Source: Bacteroidota bacterium (GTDB lineage: Bacteria; Bacteroidota; Rhodothermia; Rhodothermales; Salinibacteraceae). From it: a stretch of DNA of 45,376 bases. Positions within the stretch are counted from its first letter, which is position 1. Every line of letters begins with the position of its first letter. The stretch is from NCBI GenBank assembly GCA_009908725.1, contig JAAAOT010000364.1, positions 1 to 45,376 on the forward strand, given 5' to 3'. A program made the translations under genes and the position numbers. The notes beneath the pieces were generated by a model, which saw only the letters and a program-made list of their open reading frames with translations, was not told the origin of the DNA and ran no database searches. Shown piece by piece: positions 16,423-26,001 of this stretch.

Positions 16423-17784
16423 ATGACGCACGCTGACGAGAACGCTTCATCGGAAGATGCCTCCGCATTGCTCGGCGATGCTCGGGCGATGTTTGATGCG
16501 GCCATACGGGAGGTGAAGGCGTCCCGGATCTTTCCATCGATCGACCTGACCGATGTAGCTCCGCGACCGCTGGATTCATACACCGGTGTACGTATCGTCG
16601 CCTTTGGGAAGGCCGCCCTACCCATGAGCGGTGCCGCCGAGCGGTTGTGTCGCGAGAATGATATGCCGGTGCGAGGGGGCGTGGCTGTCGTGCCGCCGGG
16701 GTATCCGGGTACGGTGCCTGACGACGAGCACGAGCCTGAGGTGGTCGATGTTATCGTCGGGAATCACCCCATTGCCGGGCAGGATAGCGATGAAGCCGGA
16801 CGGCGCGTCCTCGCCGAGGTCGACCGCGCCGGTGATCGGGAACTGCTTCTGACACTAATATCGGGCGGGGGCACGGCCCTGATTTCCACCCCGGTCGAGG
16901 GCGTCGACGTATGGGATTTGAGAGCCACGTACCGGCTGCTGGTGCGTAGCGGAGCGCCGATCCACGATGTGAATACGGTTCGCAAGCACCTCAGCCGGAT
17001 CGGCGGAGGGCAACTTGCCGCCGCTTCGTCGGCCGATGTCGCCGGACTTGTCGTGTCGGATGTGCCGGGAGATGACCTGTCGGTGATCGCGAGCGGCCCG
17101 ACCGTGCCCGATCCGTCCACGTTCACCGAGGCGCTCCGGGTAGCGTATCAATCGAACATCTGGCACGACCTGCCCCCGTCCGTTCGGAAGCACCTGACGG
17201 CCGGGGCCCGAGGGCAGCGGGCGGAGACGCCGACGTCGGCGGATGAGCTCGGGCGGGTCGAGACGCAAATCGTCGCCTCGAACGCGGATGCACGGGCAGC
17301 CGCCCGGCGCGAGGCGGTGTCACGCGGCTACCGAGTGGTCGCAGAGGAAGCCCTCGAAGGGGAAGCGTCGGAGACCGGGCGGCGATGCGTTCGAGAAATG
17401 ATGCAACACCGGGTGGATGCGCCGTCAGCATGGCTCTGGGGCGGTGAAACCACAGTCACCGTCACCGGCGACGGAGCAGGGGGGCGGAATCAGGAACTCG
17501 CGCTAGCCGCCGCGATCGAGATGGACGGGACGACCGGGAGAACGGGAGAGGATGACATCATTATTCTGAGCGCCGGGACGGACGGCATTGACGGGCCGAC
17601 GGACGCTGCCGGCGCGTGGGCGACCCGGCAAACCGCCGCTGCGATACGCACCCGCGGCGTCGACCCGACGGCAGCGCTCGACGCGAACGACAGTCACACG
17701 GCGCACCGGGCCTCCGAGACGTACCTGCAGACCGGGCCGACGCACACGAACGTGATGGACATTGTCATTGGACTTAGCAGGTAG
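16423..17784 (+). CDS. Glycerate 2-kinase, MOFRL/GckA family
   Basis: The protein has 453 residues and two domains: an N-terminal DUF4147 Rossmann-like region and a C-terminal MOFRL region. The family phosphorylates D-glycerate to 2-phosphoglycerate; older annotations call it hydroxypyruvate reductase TtuD. Supporting segments are RIVAFGKAALPM near 50, the Gly-rich SGGGTALISTPVEGV near 147, SDVPGDDLSVIASGPTVPDP near 210, GGETTVTVTGDGAGGRNQEL near 340 and SAGTDGIDGPTDAAGAW near 385. It is divergent from thiE (152 bases between starts). It probably links glycerate from serine/glyoxylate or compatible-solute breakdown to glycolysis. The physiological source is inferred. Confidence 0.9.
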   Translation: MTHADENASSEDASALLGDARAMFDAAIREVKASRIFPSIDLTDVAPRPLDSYTGVRIVAFGKAALPMSGAAERLCRENDMPVRGGVAVVPPGYPGTVPDDEHEPEVVDVIVGNHPIAGQDSDEAGRRVLAEVDRAGDRELLLTLISGGGTALISTPVEGVDVWDLRATYRLLVRSGAPIHDVNTVRKHLSRIGGGQLAAASSADVAGLVVSDVPGDDLSVIASGPTVPDPSTFTEALRVAYQSNIWHDLPPSVRKHLTAGARGQRAETPTSADELGRVETQIVASNADARAAARREAVSRGYRVVAEEALEGEASETGRRCVREMMQHRVDAPSAWLWGGETTVTVTGDGAGGRNQELALAAAIEMDGTTGRTGEDDIIILSAGTDGIDGPTDAAGAWATRQTAAAIRTRGVDPTAALDANDSHTAHRASETYLQTGPTHTNVMDIVIGLSR

Positions 17785-18002
17785 TATGGGGCGCCGGGGT
17801 AAGGCGGCTAATCCGCTGGCCGCGCGGGCGAGGCGCAAGGTGCCGATTTCGTAAACGGTCGTCCGGTGTGTCTGAGCGGTGCTGAAAAGATGGTCGCCCT
17901 CTTGTATACTTGTTTCCGTGCCTGGAAGTAGAGGCGTGATCCGTTACTCCCTTCGGCACGCTCGTCGACATCGTTTTCCACAGCGATTCTGCCCAAAGCC
18001 GT

Positions 18003-20615
18003 ATGCCCATTCGCCTTTCGTGTGACCGGCGGCCCGTCCTCGCCCTTCTTTCCATTCTTCTGATCGTTGGCGTCCTGGCTCCCACCTCTGCGGACGCGCA
18101 GCCGCAGGTGCCCCTGTCAATCGATACGCCCGTTCCCGGCGTCACATCCTACGATGACGACATCCCGGTGCCCGAGGACATCATTGGGCATCGCATAGGC
18201 GAGCGTCACACACGTCCGGCACAGGTGGTCGATTATTTTGAGGCGGTAGCTGCCGCCAGCGACCGGGTCACCCTCGCCGGTCACGGTCGGACGTACCAGG
18301 GTCGGAAACTCATCCACGCGATCGTAACCTCCCCGGAGAATCACGGGCGCCTGGACGAGATCAAAGCGGCGAATCGGCGGCTTACATCGCAACCGGATGA
18401 CGTCTCCGACGAAGACCTGGCCACGATGCCGGCGGTCGTTCTGATGGGGTACTCGATTCACGGCGACGAAGCCAGCGGCACCGAGGCGGCGATCCTGCTT
18501 CTGTACCACCTGGCAGCCGGAAACGGACCGGAGGTCGATGACGCCCTGGAGAATGCGGTGACGATCGTCGATCCTATGTTCAATCCGGATGGCCGCGACC
18601 GCTTCGTCGACTGGGTGAACGGCAATCGCGGGGAGGTGGCGACCACCGATCCGCAGGATCGCGAGCACAACCAGCCGTGGCCCGGGGGGCGTACGAATCA
18701 CTACTGGTTTGATCTCAACCGCGACTGGCTCCCCGGGCAGCACCCTTCGTCGCAGGGGCGTCTCGAGGTCTTCCACGACTGGCGTCCGCAGGTGCTGACG
18801 GACTACCACGAAATGGGTCCGGAGGCTACCTACTTCTTCCAGCCGGGCATTCCGAGCCGGACGAATCCGAATACGCCGGAGCGAAATCAAGAACTTACCG
18901 GCGAGATTGCGACCTACCACGCCGACTACCTCGAGCGCATCGGGTCCCTTTTCTACACGCGAGAGTCGTTCGACGATTTCTATTACGGAAAAGGCTCTAC
19001 CTACCCCGACATCAACGGGTCGATCGGCATTCTCTTCGAACAGGCGTCCTCCCGGTCTCTTAAGGCCGAAACGTCGAAGGGCGTAATGACCTACGCGTTT
19101 ACGGTCCGCAATCAGTTTCTCGCTTCGCTATCGACCATGTCCGCGGTCACGGAAATGCGCACGGACCTCCTGGCACATCAGCGTGACTTTTACGCCGACC
19201 GCGAGGAGGCGGTGTCCGACGCGGACGAACGTGCCTATGTGATCGACATGACGGACCGACGGACCCGTGCACAGGCACTTGCTCAGACGCTTCAACGCCA
19301 CCGGGTGAAGCTCTACGACCTGGGGGAGTCGGTCTCTGCCGACGGGAGAACGTACCGGCCGGGAGACGCGTTCGTCGTGCCGTTGGATCAGGAGCAGGGA
19401 CGGTTTGTGAAGGCCGCCATGGAGCGGACGTCCGAGTATCCCGATTCCCTGTTCTACGACGTCTCTACGTGGACACTGCCGCTCGCATATGGCGTGGAGT
19501 ACACCTCGCTGGAGCGCACGCCAGATCTCGGTAGCGAGCTCGGCGACGTCTCCTACGACGGCGGACAGGTCGTCGGTGGCCAGTCCGACTACGCCTACGT
19601 GATGCCGTGGGGCCGATACTTTGCCCCCCGTGCCGTGTACCGGTTGCAGGAGGCCGGCGTCCGTCCACGTGCTATGACCGATCCGTTCACCGCCCGAATT
19701 CCGGGCGGCGGAACGCGCTCATTCGACCGTGGCGCGATTGTCATTCAGGTACAGCAGCGGGGCGTAGCTGCGGATTCGGTGCACGCGGTGGTGCGACGCA
19801 TTGCAGCGGAAGATCACGTCGATGTTGTGGCGGTCGCCGGCGGCATGACGCCATCCGGTCCGGACCTGGGGAGCCGTGGCTCGGAGATTCTCCCAAAACC
19901 GGAAATCGCTCTGATCACGGGGACGGGGGGCGCATCTCGGTACAGCGGGACCAATCCGTACGACGCGGGAGAGGTGTGGCACCTGCTGAACGAACGGATG
20001 CACATGCCCGTCTCACTCGTCGATGTGACGACCGTGGATGATGTCGACATGGATGAGTACACAACGGTCATTCTTGCCGGTGGCGACTTCGAGGACCTTC
20101 CGGCCGAAACCATATCGACCTGGGTCCGCGACGGCGGCACGCTGATCACGCTTCAGGACGCAGCGTCCTGGCCTGTTGATGCGGAGCTGGTCACGATGGA
20201 AGAGCGTGAGGTCGACGTCGACTCCCTCGTTCGTGGGACGAGCTACGCTGATTTGCAGAATGCATACGGCGCACAGGGAATCGGTGGATCCATCTTCGAA
20301 GTCGAACTTGACTCGACGCACCCCGTCGCCTACGGCTACAGCTCTTCGGAGGCCATCTTCCGGGTCGGGACTGGATTTTATGAGCCGTCGAAAGAGCCCG
20401 GCGTGAGCGTCGGCACCTACGCCACACCGGCCCGAATTAGCGGCTATATCAGCGAGGAACAGGCCGAGGCCGCAGACGGCGCTGCGTCCATCGAAGCGCA
20501 CAACGTCGGTCGTGGAAATGTCGTCATGTTCATGGATAACCCGAACTTCCGGGCATTCTGGTATGGCTCGAACGGTTTATTCCTGAACGCCATCGTCTTC
20601 AGCGAATTCTTTTAA
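18003..20615 (+). CDS. Secreted M14-family zinc carboxypeptidase with a C-terminal GATase-like region
   Basis: The protein has 870 residues with an N-terminal signal peptide (hydrophobic LALLSILLIVGVLAP, cleavage near SADAQ). The M14 zinc ligands and catalytic residues are visible: H153 and E156 in SIHGDEASG, the third ligand H269 in TDYHEMGPE, the substrate-binding pair N239-R240 in FDLNRDW, and the catalytic glutamate E346 in GILFEQASS. NPDGRDRF at 194-201 is also typical. The C-terminal part, about 630-760 (PEIALITGTGG ... TTVILAGGDFEDLP ... WVRDGGTLITL), resembles a class-I glutamine-amidotransferase-like Rossmann fold without an obvious catalytic Cys, as in other large Bacteroidota M14 proteins. 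It is likely an exported peptide scavenger. A TATACTTG box at 17905-17912 might be part of its promoter (weak). Confidence 0.9.
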   Translation: MPIRLSCDRRPVLALLSILLIVGVLAPTSADAQPQVPLSIDTPVPGVTSYDDDIPVPEDIIGHRIGERHTRPAQVVDYFEAVAAASDRVTLAGHGRTYQGRKLIHAIVTSPENHGRLDEIKAANRRLTSQPDDVSDEDLATMPAVVLMGYSIHGDEASGTEAAILLLYHLAAGNGPEVDDALENAVTIVDPMFNPDGRDRFVDWVNGNRGEVATTDPQDREHNQPWPGGRTNHYWFDLNRDWLPGQHPSSQGRLEVFHDWRPQVLTDYHEMGPEATYFFQPGIPSRTNPNTPERNQELTGEIATYHADYLERIGSLFYTRESFDDFYYGKGSTYPDINGSIGILFEQASSRSLKAETSKGVMTYAFTVRNQFLASLSTMSAVTEMRTDLLAHQRDFYADREEAVSDADERAYVIDMTDRRTRAQALAQTLQRHRVKLYDLGESVSADGRTYRPGDAFVVPLDQEQGRFVKAAMERTSEYPDSLFYDVSTWTLPLAYGVEYTSLERTPDLGSELGDVSYDGGQVVGGQSDYAYVMPWGRYFAPRAVYRLQEAGVRPRAMTDPFTARIPGGGTRSFDRGAIVIQVQQRGVAADSVHAVVRRIAAEDHVDVVAVAGGMTPSGPDLGSRGSEILPKPEIALITGTGGASRYSGTNPYDAGEVWHLLNERMHMPVSLVDVTTVDDVDMDEYTTVILAGGDFEDLPAETISTWVRDGGTLITLQDAASWPVDAELVTMEEREVDVDSLVRGTSYADLQNAYGAQGIGGSIFEVELDSTHPVAYGYSSSEAIFRVGTGFYEPSKEPGVSVGTYATPARISGYISEEQAEAADGAASIEAHNVGRGNVVMFMDNPNFRAFWYGSNGLFLNAIVFSEFF

Positions 20616-20637
20616 GAGAGCGGACCGACGACATCAG

Positions 20638-20669
20638 CCGCCCCCGGGAATATGTACCCGGTGGGGCGG
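20638..20669 (+). terminator. GC-rich hairpin after the M14 peptidase gene
   Basis: CCGCCCC from 20638 pairs with GGGGCGG at 20663-20669, and an inner GGG/CCC stem extends it. It starts 23 bases after the stop at 20615. No T-run follows, so terminator activity is uncertain. Confidence 0.4.
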
Positions 20670-20844
20670 AACATTGAGGCTTATAGCGATCTTAATTGCC
20701 AGCTAAACTGGCGGTGCTGTGATCGTCAAGGTTCGGGAGTCGAGACGCTGACAGGATGGGCGCATCTGCGACATCCGCTTCGCTCAGCGATCGGCTCAAA
20801 GACCGGGCATGCCGTCGGTATTCGTCCTCGATTTGGTTCCGCCC

Positions 20845-22245
20845 ATGAGTTCTGTGACCACGTCTTGCGCGTCGGCATCTACTCGTTCGATCATGGTTCT
20901 CGTCCTAGCGGGCATTTTCGCGGCCTGCGCTCCACCTGCCCACGCGCAGGAACAGCAGGTACCGATCGACCAGGATAGCACGCTCTACCGCATCGATGCG
21001 GACCTTCGCGATGATCTCGGCTTGTTCCCCGATGTCGCCGGCTTTCAGGAGGCCACGCTCTACCGGCTGGGAGACGGGGCGTTCGAGCTCGTCATCGAGT
21101 ACCGCAAGCGATCGCGCACTCTCCGAGAACGCCGGTCCCTCACCGAAGCAGACGTGGCCGCATTGCGAGAGCGTGTGACCCGGCGCATGAAAGAGGTCGG
21201 AGCCACGCCGGACCTCAATCAGGAGGGCCGGTATGGGCTTCTCGCCTCTACCACGTATCTGAGTGCCATCGAAGGCGCCCTGTTGAGCGAAGCCCTCGGG
21301 GTCGAGGATGAGGCTGCGGCGTCGATGACGCTCCTTGGTGGAGCCACCGGGTTTTTCGCACCGCTCCTGCTGACGCGCAAAGCGAATGTGACCGAGGGAG
21401 AGGCCGACATGACGTTTTACGGTGGTGCTCAGGGGGCGGTGCACGGTGCCCAGTTGTACCTGCTCATCAACGACGACGATGACTTCGACGACGAGCAGGC
21501 GGCAGCCGGCATCACCGCGGCGTTTCTTGCTGGCGAGAGCATTCTGGCGTATTCCCTTGCGCGCCGGAACGGCTGGAGCGGCGGTCACGCGGAGATGATG
21601 TCTTTCACCGGTCTGTCCGGAAACCTGATCGGCCTCGGTCTCGCGCAGGGGCTCGCTGGAGAAGACGGAAGCACTCGGGTCCTCGCCGGGCTGTCGTTTG
21701 CCGGATCCATTGCCGGTGGAATCATCGGACACCGGCTCGGTCGGACCGGTCGATACACGCAGGGGGACGCCCGCGTCTACCTGCTCTCCGGGGCGCAGAC
21801 GGCGAATGCCGTCGGGTCGGTCCTTGCCGCGAGCGGCGTAGATGGCAGCAGTGGACCGGCTCTGACCGTCACGCTTGCTGGGACCGGAGGCCTTGCCCTC
21901 GGGCATCTCCTCGTGCGAAAGCGTGACTTCACGAAGTCGCAGGGGAATATCGTCGTTCTCGGGAGCTTTGCCGGGTCGCTCTTCGGGGGCGGGCTTGCCG
22001 TGGCGTCGGATGCCAGTACCGACGCAGCCGTGCTTCTTCAGGCCGTCGGTTCCCTCGCCGGAACGGCTCTTACGTACGGCGTCTTCGCGGGTGATGCGAA
22101 ACGTCAGGCCCGGCGTAATCAGGCGTCGGTCGACCTCGATGTTCGCGTCACACCAACGACCGAGTCCCTGACAGGGCCGGACGGACGCCGGATTCGACTA
22201 TCGGATACCATCGTGCCCAAGGTAACCCTGACGGCTCGATTCTAA
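20845..22245 (+). CDS. Secreted Gly/Ala-rich protein with four copies of a ~60-residue repeat; function unknown
   Basis: I do not recognise the family. From ATG 20845 the product has 466 residues; ATG 20809 and 20893 are alternatives. A signal peptide (MVLVLAGIFAACAPPAHAQ) precedes a short polar domain (about 40-120). The rest is Gly/Ala-rich and amphipathic with four recurring units at residues about 177, 239, 299 and 357. Each starts with basic residues, then a T/S-x-G-x-A-like turn, then a helix-like stretch with Gly every four residues (for example FYGGAQGAVHG, SGAQTANAVG, GSFAGSLFGGG). Gly-zipper spacing suggests membrane or helix packing. A short strand-rich C-terminus ends in KVTLTARF, whose final aromatic residue is compatible with an outer-membrane location, but this is speculative. 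It sits between the M14 peptidase and DUF255 genes on the same strand. Confidence 0.75.
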   Translation: MSSVTTSCASASTRSIMVLVLAGIFAACAPPAHAQEQQVPIDQDSTLYRIDADLRDDLGLFPDVAGFQEATLYRLGDGAFELVIEYRKRSRTLRERRSLTEADVAALRERVTRRMKEVGATPDLNQEGRYGLLASTTYLSAIEGALLSEALGVEDEAAASMTLLGGATGFFAPLLLTRKANVTEGEADMTFYGGAQGAVHGAQLYLLINDDDDFDDEQAAAGITAAFLAGESILAYSLARRNGWSGGHAEMMSFTGLSGNLIGLGLAQGLAGEDGSTRVLAGLSFAGSIAGGIIGHRLGRTGRYTQGDARVYLLSGAQTANAVGSVLAASGVDGSSGPALTVTLAGTGGLALGHLLVRKRDFTKSQGNIVVLGSFAGSLFGGGLAVASDASTDAAVLLQAVGSLAGTALTYGVFAGDAKRQARRNQASVDLDVRVTPTTESLTGPDGRRIRLSDTIVPKVTLTARF

Positions 22246-22413
22246 CGGGTCGTGCTCCGGGAGACACCGGTAGCCGGGCGGTGCCGCGTCGGATCGAACG
22301 AGCGAATCGACAACGGGTAAACTTTGTATGGGTACCGTGCCGTAGACAAGGGGCATGGGTTTCCCGAACCCTGACGCTTTCGGCATCTCGAAACGCATCT
22401 CAAGAGCAATCGC

Positions 22414-24522
22414 ATGGCAAACCGACTGGCGGACGAGCAGAGCCCGTATCTCCTTCAGCATAAGGACAATCCGGTGGACTGGTATCCGTGGGGGGAGGAG
22501 GCGTTTGAGAAGGCAAAGAAAGAAGACAAGCCGATCTTTCTCTCAATCGGCTACTCCACGTGCCACTGGTGCCACGTGATGGAAGAAGAGTCGTTTGAAG
22601 ATGAAGAAGTCGCTGCGATCCTGAACCATACCTTCGTCCCGATCAAGGTCGATCGCGAGGAGCGGCCCGATGTGGACAACATCTACATGAGCGTCTGCCA
22701 GATGATGAGCGGACGGGGAGGGTGGCCGCTAAACGTCCTGCTAACCCCGGACCGTCGTCCGTTCTATGCGACGACGTATCTGCCGAAGCGAGGACGCATG
22801 AAGCGGATGGGCGTTATGGAACTGGCGGAACGGGTCGGGGAACTGTGGGCGGACGACCGAGAGTCCCTTCTCGCTGACGCCGACAAGATTACCGGTGCAC
22901 TGAAAGATGCCAGTGAGCGTGCGCCGGATGGGTCGATGCCCGGCACCGAGGTCCTCACCCGCGCCTTCGATACCCTGTCCAACCGGTTCGATGAAGTGAA
23001 GGGAGGATTCGGGTCGCAGCCGAAATTTCCCTCCCCTCACAACCTTCTGTTTTTGCTGCGCGAGTACGACCGGACCGGCGACGAGCGCGCGCTCGACATG
23101 GTCACGAAGACGCTTGACTCCATGCGTCTGGGTGGCATTTTCGACCACGTCGGTTTTGGCTTTCACCGGTATTCGACTGATCGGCACTGGCTGCTACCGC
23201 ATTTCGAGAAAATGCTTTACGACCAGGCCATGCTGATGCTGGCCTACACGGAGGCCTACCAGGTCACAGGCAATGATCGATACGCGGAGACGGCGACCGA
23301 CATCCATCGGTACCTGGTACGCGACATGCAGTCGGGGGAGGGCGGTTTTTTCTCCGCAGAGGATGCCGATAGCCTGACGCCTGAGGGCGAGCGCGAGGAA
23401 GGAGCCTTCTACGTTTGGACGACCGACGAACTGCGGGAGGTTCTGGATGAAGACGACGCCGATTGGGTCATCGAGGTCTTTCAGGCCCGGGACGGTGGAA
23501 ACTATGCCGATGAGTCGACCGGCAAGAAGACGGGCGGCAACATTCTCCACCTGACGCGGTCGCTGGAGGAGGTCGCAGAGGAGGAGGGCGAGGACGTGGG
23601 AGATTTGCGGCGCCGGTGGACTCGCATCCGGCGGCGCCTGCTCGAGGTCCGCGACGAGCGACCGAGACCGGGCCTCGACGACAAGATCCTGACGGACTGG
23701 AACGGCCTCCTGATCGCCGCTCTGGCACGGGCTGCGCGAGTGCTTCCGGAGGGAGCGCCGTTTCGCGGTTCGGCCACGGATGCAGCGTCGTTTCTGCAGC
23801 AACACATGGTGCAGCGAGGGGACGACGGTTCCGTGCGGCTACGGCATCGCTATCGAAACGGCGAAACCGCGATCCATGGGCACCTCGATGACTACGTGTT
23901 CTTCGGGTGGGGACTCATTGAATTGTACGAAACCACGTTTGACGCCGGATGGCTCGCGCTTGCCAAGGAACTGGCCGACGCCATGCTGGATCGATTCGAG
24001 GATGACGCGAACGGCGGCTTCTTTTTCACAGCAGATGACGCAGAGCGTCTCATCGTTAGGCCGAAAGAGTTCTACGATGGCGCAATGCCGAGCGGCAATT
24101 CCGCCGCGCTTATCCTGCTTGTCCGGCTGTCTCGAATGACGGGAGTGACGCGCTACGCCGAGGCGGCCGAGCGGCTACGGGCCGCGGCCGGTGAGCAGGT
24201 CCGTTCCCAGCCTGCAGGGTTCACGGGATTCCTCGTCGGTCTCTATGAAGCCCTGGCCCCGTCCCGCGAGGTCGTTATCGCCGGCGATCTGGACGAACCG
24301 GGCACGCAGGCAATGATCGAGGTCGTTCGTCAGCGCTACATGCCCGGCACCGTGCTGCTACACCGGCCGCCGGGTGAGCACCCGGCCATCGCCGACGTCG
24401 CTCCGTTCACGGAGATGCAAACAGTGATCGAGAAGCGCCCGACGGCCTACGTGTGCCACGACTTCGCGTGCCAGGAACCGGTGCAGTCGGCGGCGGAACT
24501 GGACAAGCAATTGTCCGGGTAA
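22414..24522 (+). CDS. DUF255 thioredoxin-fold protein with (alpha/alpha) barrel, YyaL/Spata20-like
   Basis: The protein has 702 residues. The N-terminal ~170 residues form a DUF255 thioredoxin-like domain. It starts with the hallmark [20 protein letters not shown] and has the CxxC pair C50 and C53 in [11 protein letters not shown]. The central and C-terminal parts contain helical repeats of the six-hairpin glycosidase/epimerase type, with [27 protein letters not shown] and [11 protein letters not shown] segments typical of the YyaL/SSP411 family. The biochemical role of the family is unsettled; a thioredoxin-like redox or sugar-related role has been proposed. No signal peptide is present, so it is cytoplasmic. 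ATG 22414 coincides with the conserved family start. The thiolase follows on the same strand after 183 bases. Confidence 0.93.
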   Translation: MANRLADEQSPYLLQHKDNPVDWYPWGEEAFEKAKKEDKPIFLSIGYSTCHWCHVMEEESFEDEEVAAILNHTFVPIKVDREERPDVDNIYMSVCQMMSGRGGWPLNVLLTPDRRPFYATTYLPKRGRMKRMGVMELAERVGELWADDRESLLADADKITGALKDASERAPDGSMPGTEVLTRAFDTLSNRFDEVKGGFGSQPKFPSPHNLLFLLREYDRTGDERALDMVTKTLDSMRLGGIFDHVGFGFHRYSTDRHWLLPHFEKMLYDQAMLMLAYTEAYQVTGNDRYAETATDIHRYLVRDMQSGEGGFFSAEDADSLTPEGEREEGAFYVWTTDELREVLDEDDADWVIEVFQARDGGNYADESTGKKTGGNILHLTRSLEEVAEEEGEDVGDLRRRWTRIRRRLLEVRDERPRPGLDDKILTDWNGLLIAALARAARVLPEGAPFRGSATDAASFLQQHMVQRGDDGSVRLRHRYRNGETAIHGHLDDYVFFGWGLIELYETTFDAGWLALAKELADAMLDRFEDDANGGFFFTADDAERLIVRPKEFYDGAMPSGNSAALILLVRLSRMTGVTRYAEAAERLRAAAGEQVRSQPAGFTGFLVGLYEALAPSREVVIAGDLDEPGTQAMIEVVRQRYMPGTVLLHRPPGEHPAIADVAPFTEMQTVIEKRPTAYVCHDFACQEPVQSAAELDKQLSG

Positions 24523-24588
24523 ATGCGGCGTCGCCGGGACAGGGGCGTCGTCTGAGTGAGGAGGAGTACGGCCGGCCCCGACCGCTCT

Positions 24589-24608
24589 TGGCAAAAATTC
24601 GTTTGCCA
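24589..24608. promoter_or_regulatory. Perfect inverted repeat, possible operator of the thiolase gene
   Basis: TGGCAAA at 24589-24595 and TTTGCCA at 24602-24608 are a perfect 7-bp inverted repeat around the 6-nt spacer AATTCG. The centre is about 107 bases before the thiolase start at 24706 and about 75 bases after the previous stop. The size and spacing suit a TetR/GntR/LacI-type dimer site, and fatty-acid or amino-acid degradation genes are often under such control. The regulator is unknown. Confidence 0.4.
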
Positions 24609-24705
24609 TCTTGAAAGCGGTTCCGCAACCTGTCAACTCATGATGCGGGCGAATCCGCGTCTGTCCTGCAGCTTCATCCCTTCCGACTTTTGTCCTCCTG
24701 TTGCC

Positions 24706-25893
24706 ATGCGTGACGTCTTTCTCTGTTCTGCCGTACGAACCCCGATTGGTCGCCTCGGAGGAACGCTCAAGAAGCATTCGCCCGTTGACCTTGGTGCCCA
24801 CGCGATGAAGGCCGCTCTCGAGCGGGCCGACGTGGACGGGGGCGCCCTGGACATTTTTGTCTTCGGAAATGTACTTCGCGGCGGTCACGGACAGCTGGTG
24901 CCGCGTCAGGCTTCTTTCAAGGCCGGTATCCCCAAGTCGATCGATGGATACGCGGTCGACATGGTCTGTGCATCGAGTATGATGTCGATTCTCAACGGCG
25001 CGACCATGATTAAGGCCGGGGAGGCGAATCTCGTCCTGGCCGGCGGCACGGAGTCGATGTCGCAGGCCGGCTTCTACCTGGATGCAAAGGCACGCTGGGG
25101 CTACACATATGCGCCGCAGGGGGGAACGCTGGAGGACCTGATGTTCCGGGACGGGCTGTCTGATCCGGTCAGCGGCGACGCCATGGGAGATCAGACGGAG
25201 CGCCTTGCCGAGGAGCACGGCATCACACGCGAGGAACTGGATGAGATCGCCGCTACGTCGCAGCAGCGCGCCCACGCGGCGGCTGAAGCGGGACGATTCG
25301 ACGCGGAGATTGCTCCCATGGAGATTGAGACGCGTAAAGGGACGGACACCTTTGACACCGACGAAGGCGTCCGCCCCGGCACGACGGCCGAATCACTCGG
25401 CAACCTCCGGCCGGCGTTCCGCTCGGACGGCGTGCTGACAGCCGGAAACTCGAGCCAGATCTCGGACGGAGCCGCCGCGGTGGTCCTGGCCAGCCAGGAC
25501 GCGATCGATGCGCACGGATTGACGCCTCTCGCCCGGGTGACGCAGAGCTCGTGGTCCGCCGGGGAGTCGTGGCGCTTCCCCGAAGCTCCGATCCCTGCCG
25601 TGGAATCCGTTCTGGAGAAAACCGGCTCGACGGCGGCAGACGTCGACCTCTACGAAAACAACGAGGCGTTTGCCATCAACAACATCCTGTTCCACCGCGC
25701 CCTCGACGTACCGTACGAGAAGCTGAACGTGAACGGCGGGGCCATCGCGCTCGGGCACCCGATCGGCGCCTCCGGAACGCGGATCGTTATTACGCTGCTT
25801 CACGCGCTCCAGCAGCGCGATGAGGAGACCGGCATTGCCGCGATCTGCCACGGCACCGGCGGCGGCGTTGCCCTTGGCGTGGATCGCGTGTGA
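24706..25893 (+). CDS. Acetyl-CoA C-acetyltransferase (thiolase)
   Basis: The protein has 395 residues from ATG 24706 (MRDVFLCSAVRTPIGRLGG), the standard thiolase start; the frame continues upstream but without conserved sequence. Catalytic residues are the acyl-accepting C88 in VCASSMMS, the Asn-containing NEAFA motif (YENNEAFAIN), H351 in NGGAIALGHPIGASG, and C381 in AICHGTGGGVALG. The last motif differs from the common CIGGG(M/Q)G. Spacing is kept, so activity is likely. It either condenses two acetyl-CoA (biosynthetic) or cleaves acetoacetyl-CoA; the direction cannot be read here. No other beta-oxidation or polyhydroxybutyrate gene is adjacent. A possible operator lies upstream, and a hairpin at 25937-25966 follows. 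Confidence 0.93.
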   Translation: MRDVFLCSAVRTPIGRLGGTLKKHSPVDLGAHAMKAALERADVDGGALDIFVFGNVLRGGHGQLVPRQASFKAGIPKSIDGYAVDMVCASSMMSILNGATMIKAGEANLVLAGGTESMSQAGFYLDAKARWGYTYAPQGGTLEDLMFRDGLSDPVSGDAMGDQTERLAEEHGITREELDEIAATSQQRAHAAAEAGRFDAEIAPMEIETRKGTDTFDTDEGVRPGTTAESLGNLRPAFRSDGVLTAGNSSQISDGAAAVVLASQDAIDAHGLTPLARVTQSSWSAGESWRFPEAPIPAVESVLEKTGSTAADVDLYENNEAFAINNILFHRALDVPYEKLNVNGGAIALGHPIGASGTRIVITLLHALQQRDEETGIAAICHGTGGGVALGVDRV

Positions 25894-25936
25894 CATCCAC
25901 CGCGATCGCGGGCCGGTACGGATAAAACGGAAACGA

Positions 25937-25977
25937 GCGCAGGCTGCCGAATATGGCGGCCTGCGCTTGCCTATTTA
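25937..25977 (+). terminator. Hairpin terminator after the thiolase gene
   Basis: GCGCAGGCTGCC at 25937-25948 pairs with GGCGGCCTGCGC at 25955-25966 (one G-U), with a 6-nt loop. TTGCCTATTTA follows, a weak T-rich tail. It lies between convergent genes (thiolase stop 25893, DUF4097-like stop near 26002). Confidence 0.7.
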
Positions 25978-26001
25978 CTGGCGCAGCCGGACACCGCCAT
26001 T

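Noticed and set aside
16271-16579. N-terminal extension of the thiE frame
   Set aside because: It would overlap the divergent glycerate kinase start at 16423, has basic, non-coding-like composition, and the ATG at 16270 gives a sensible protein.
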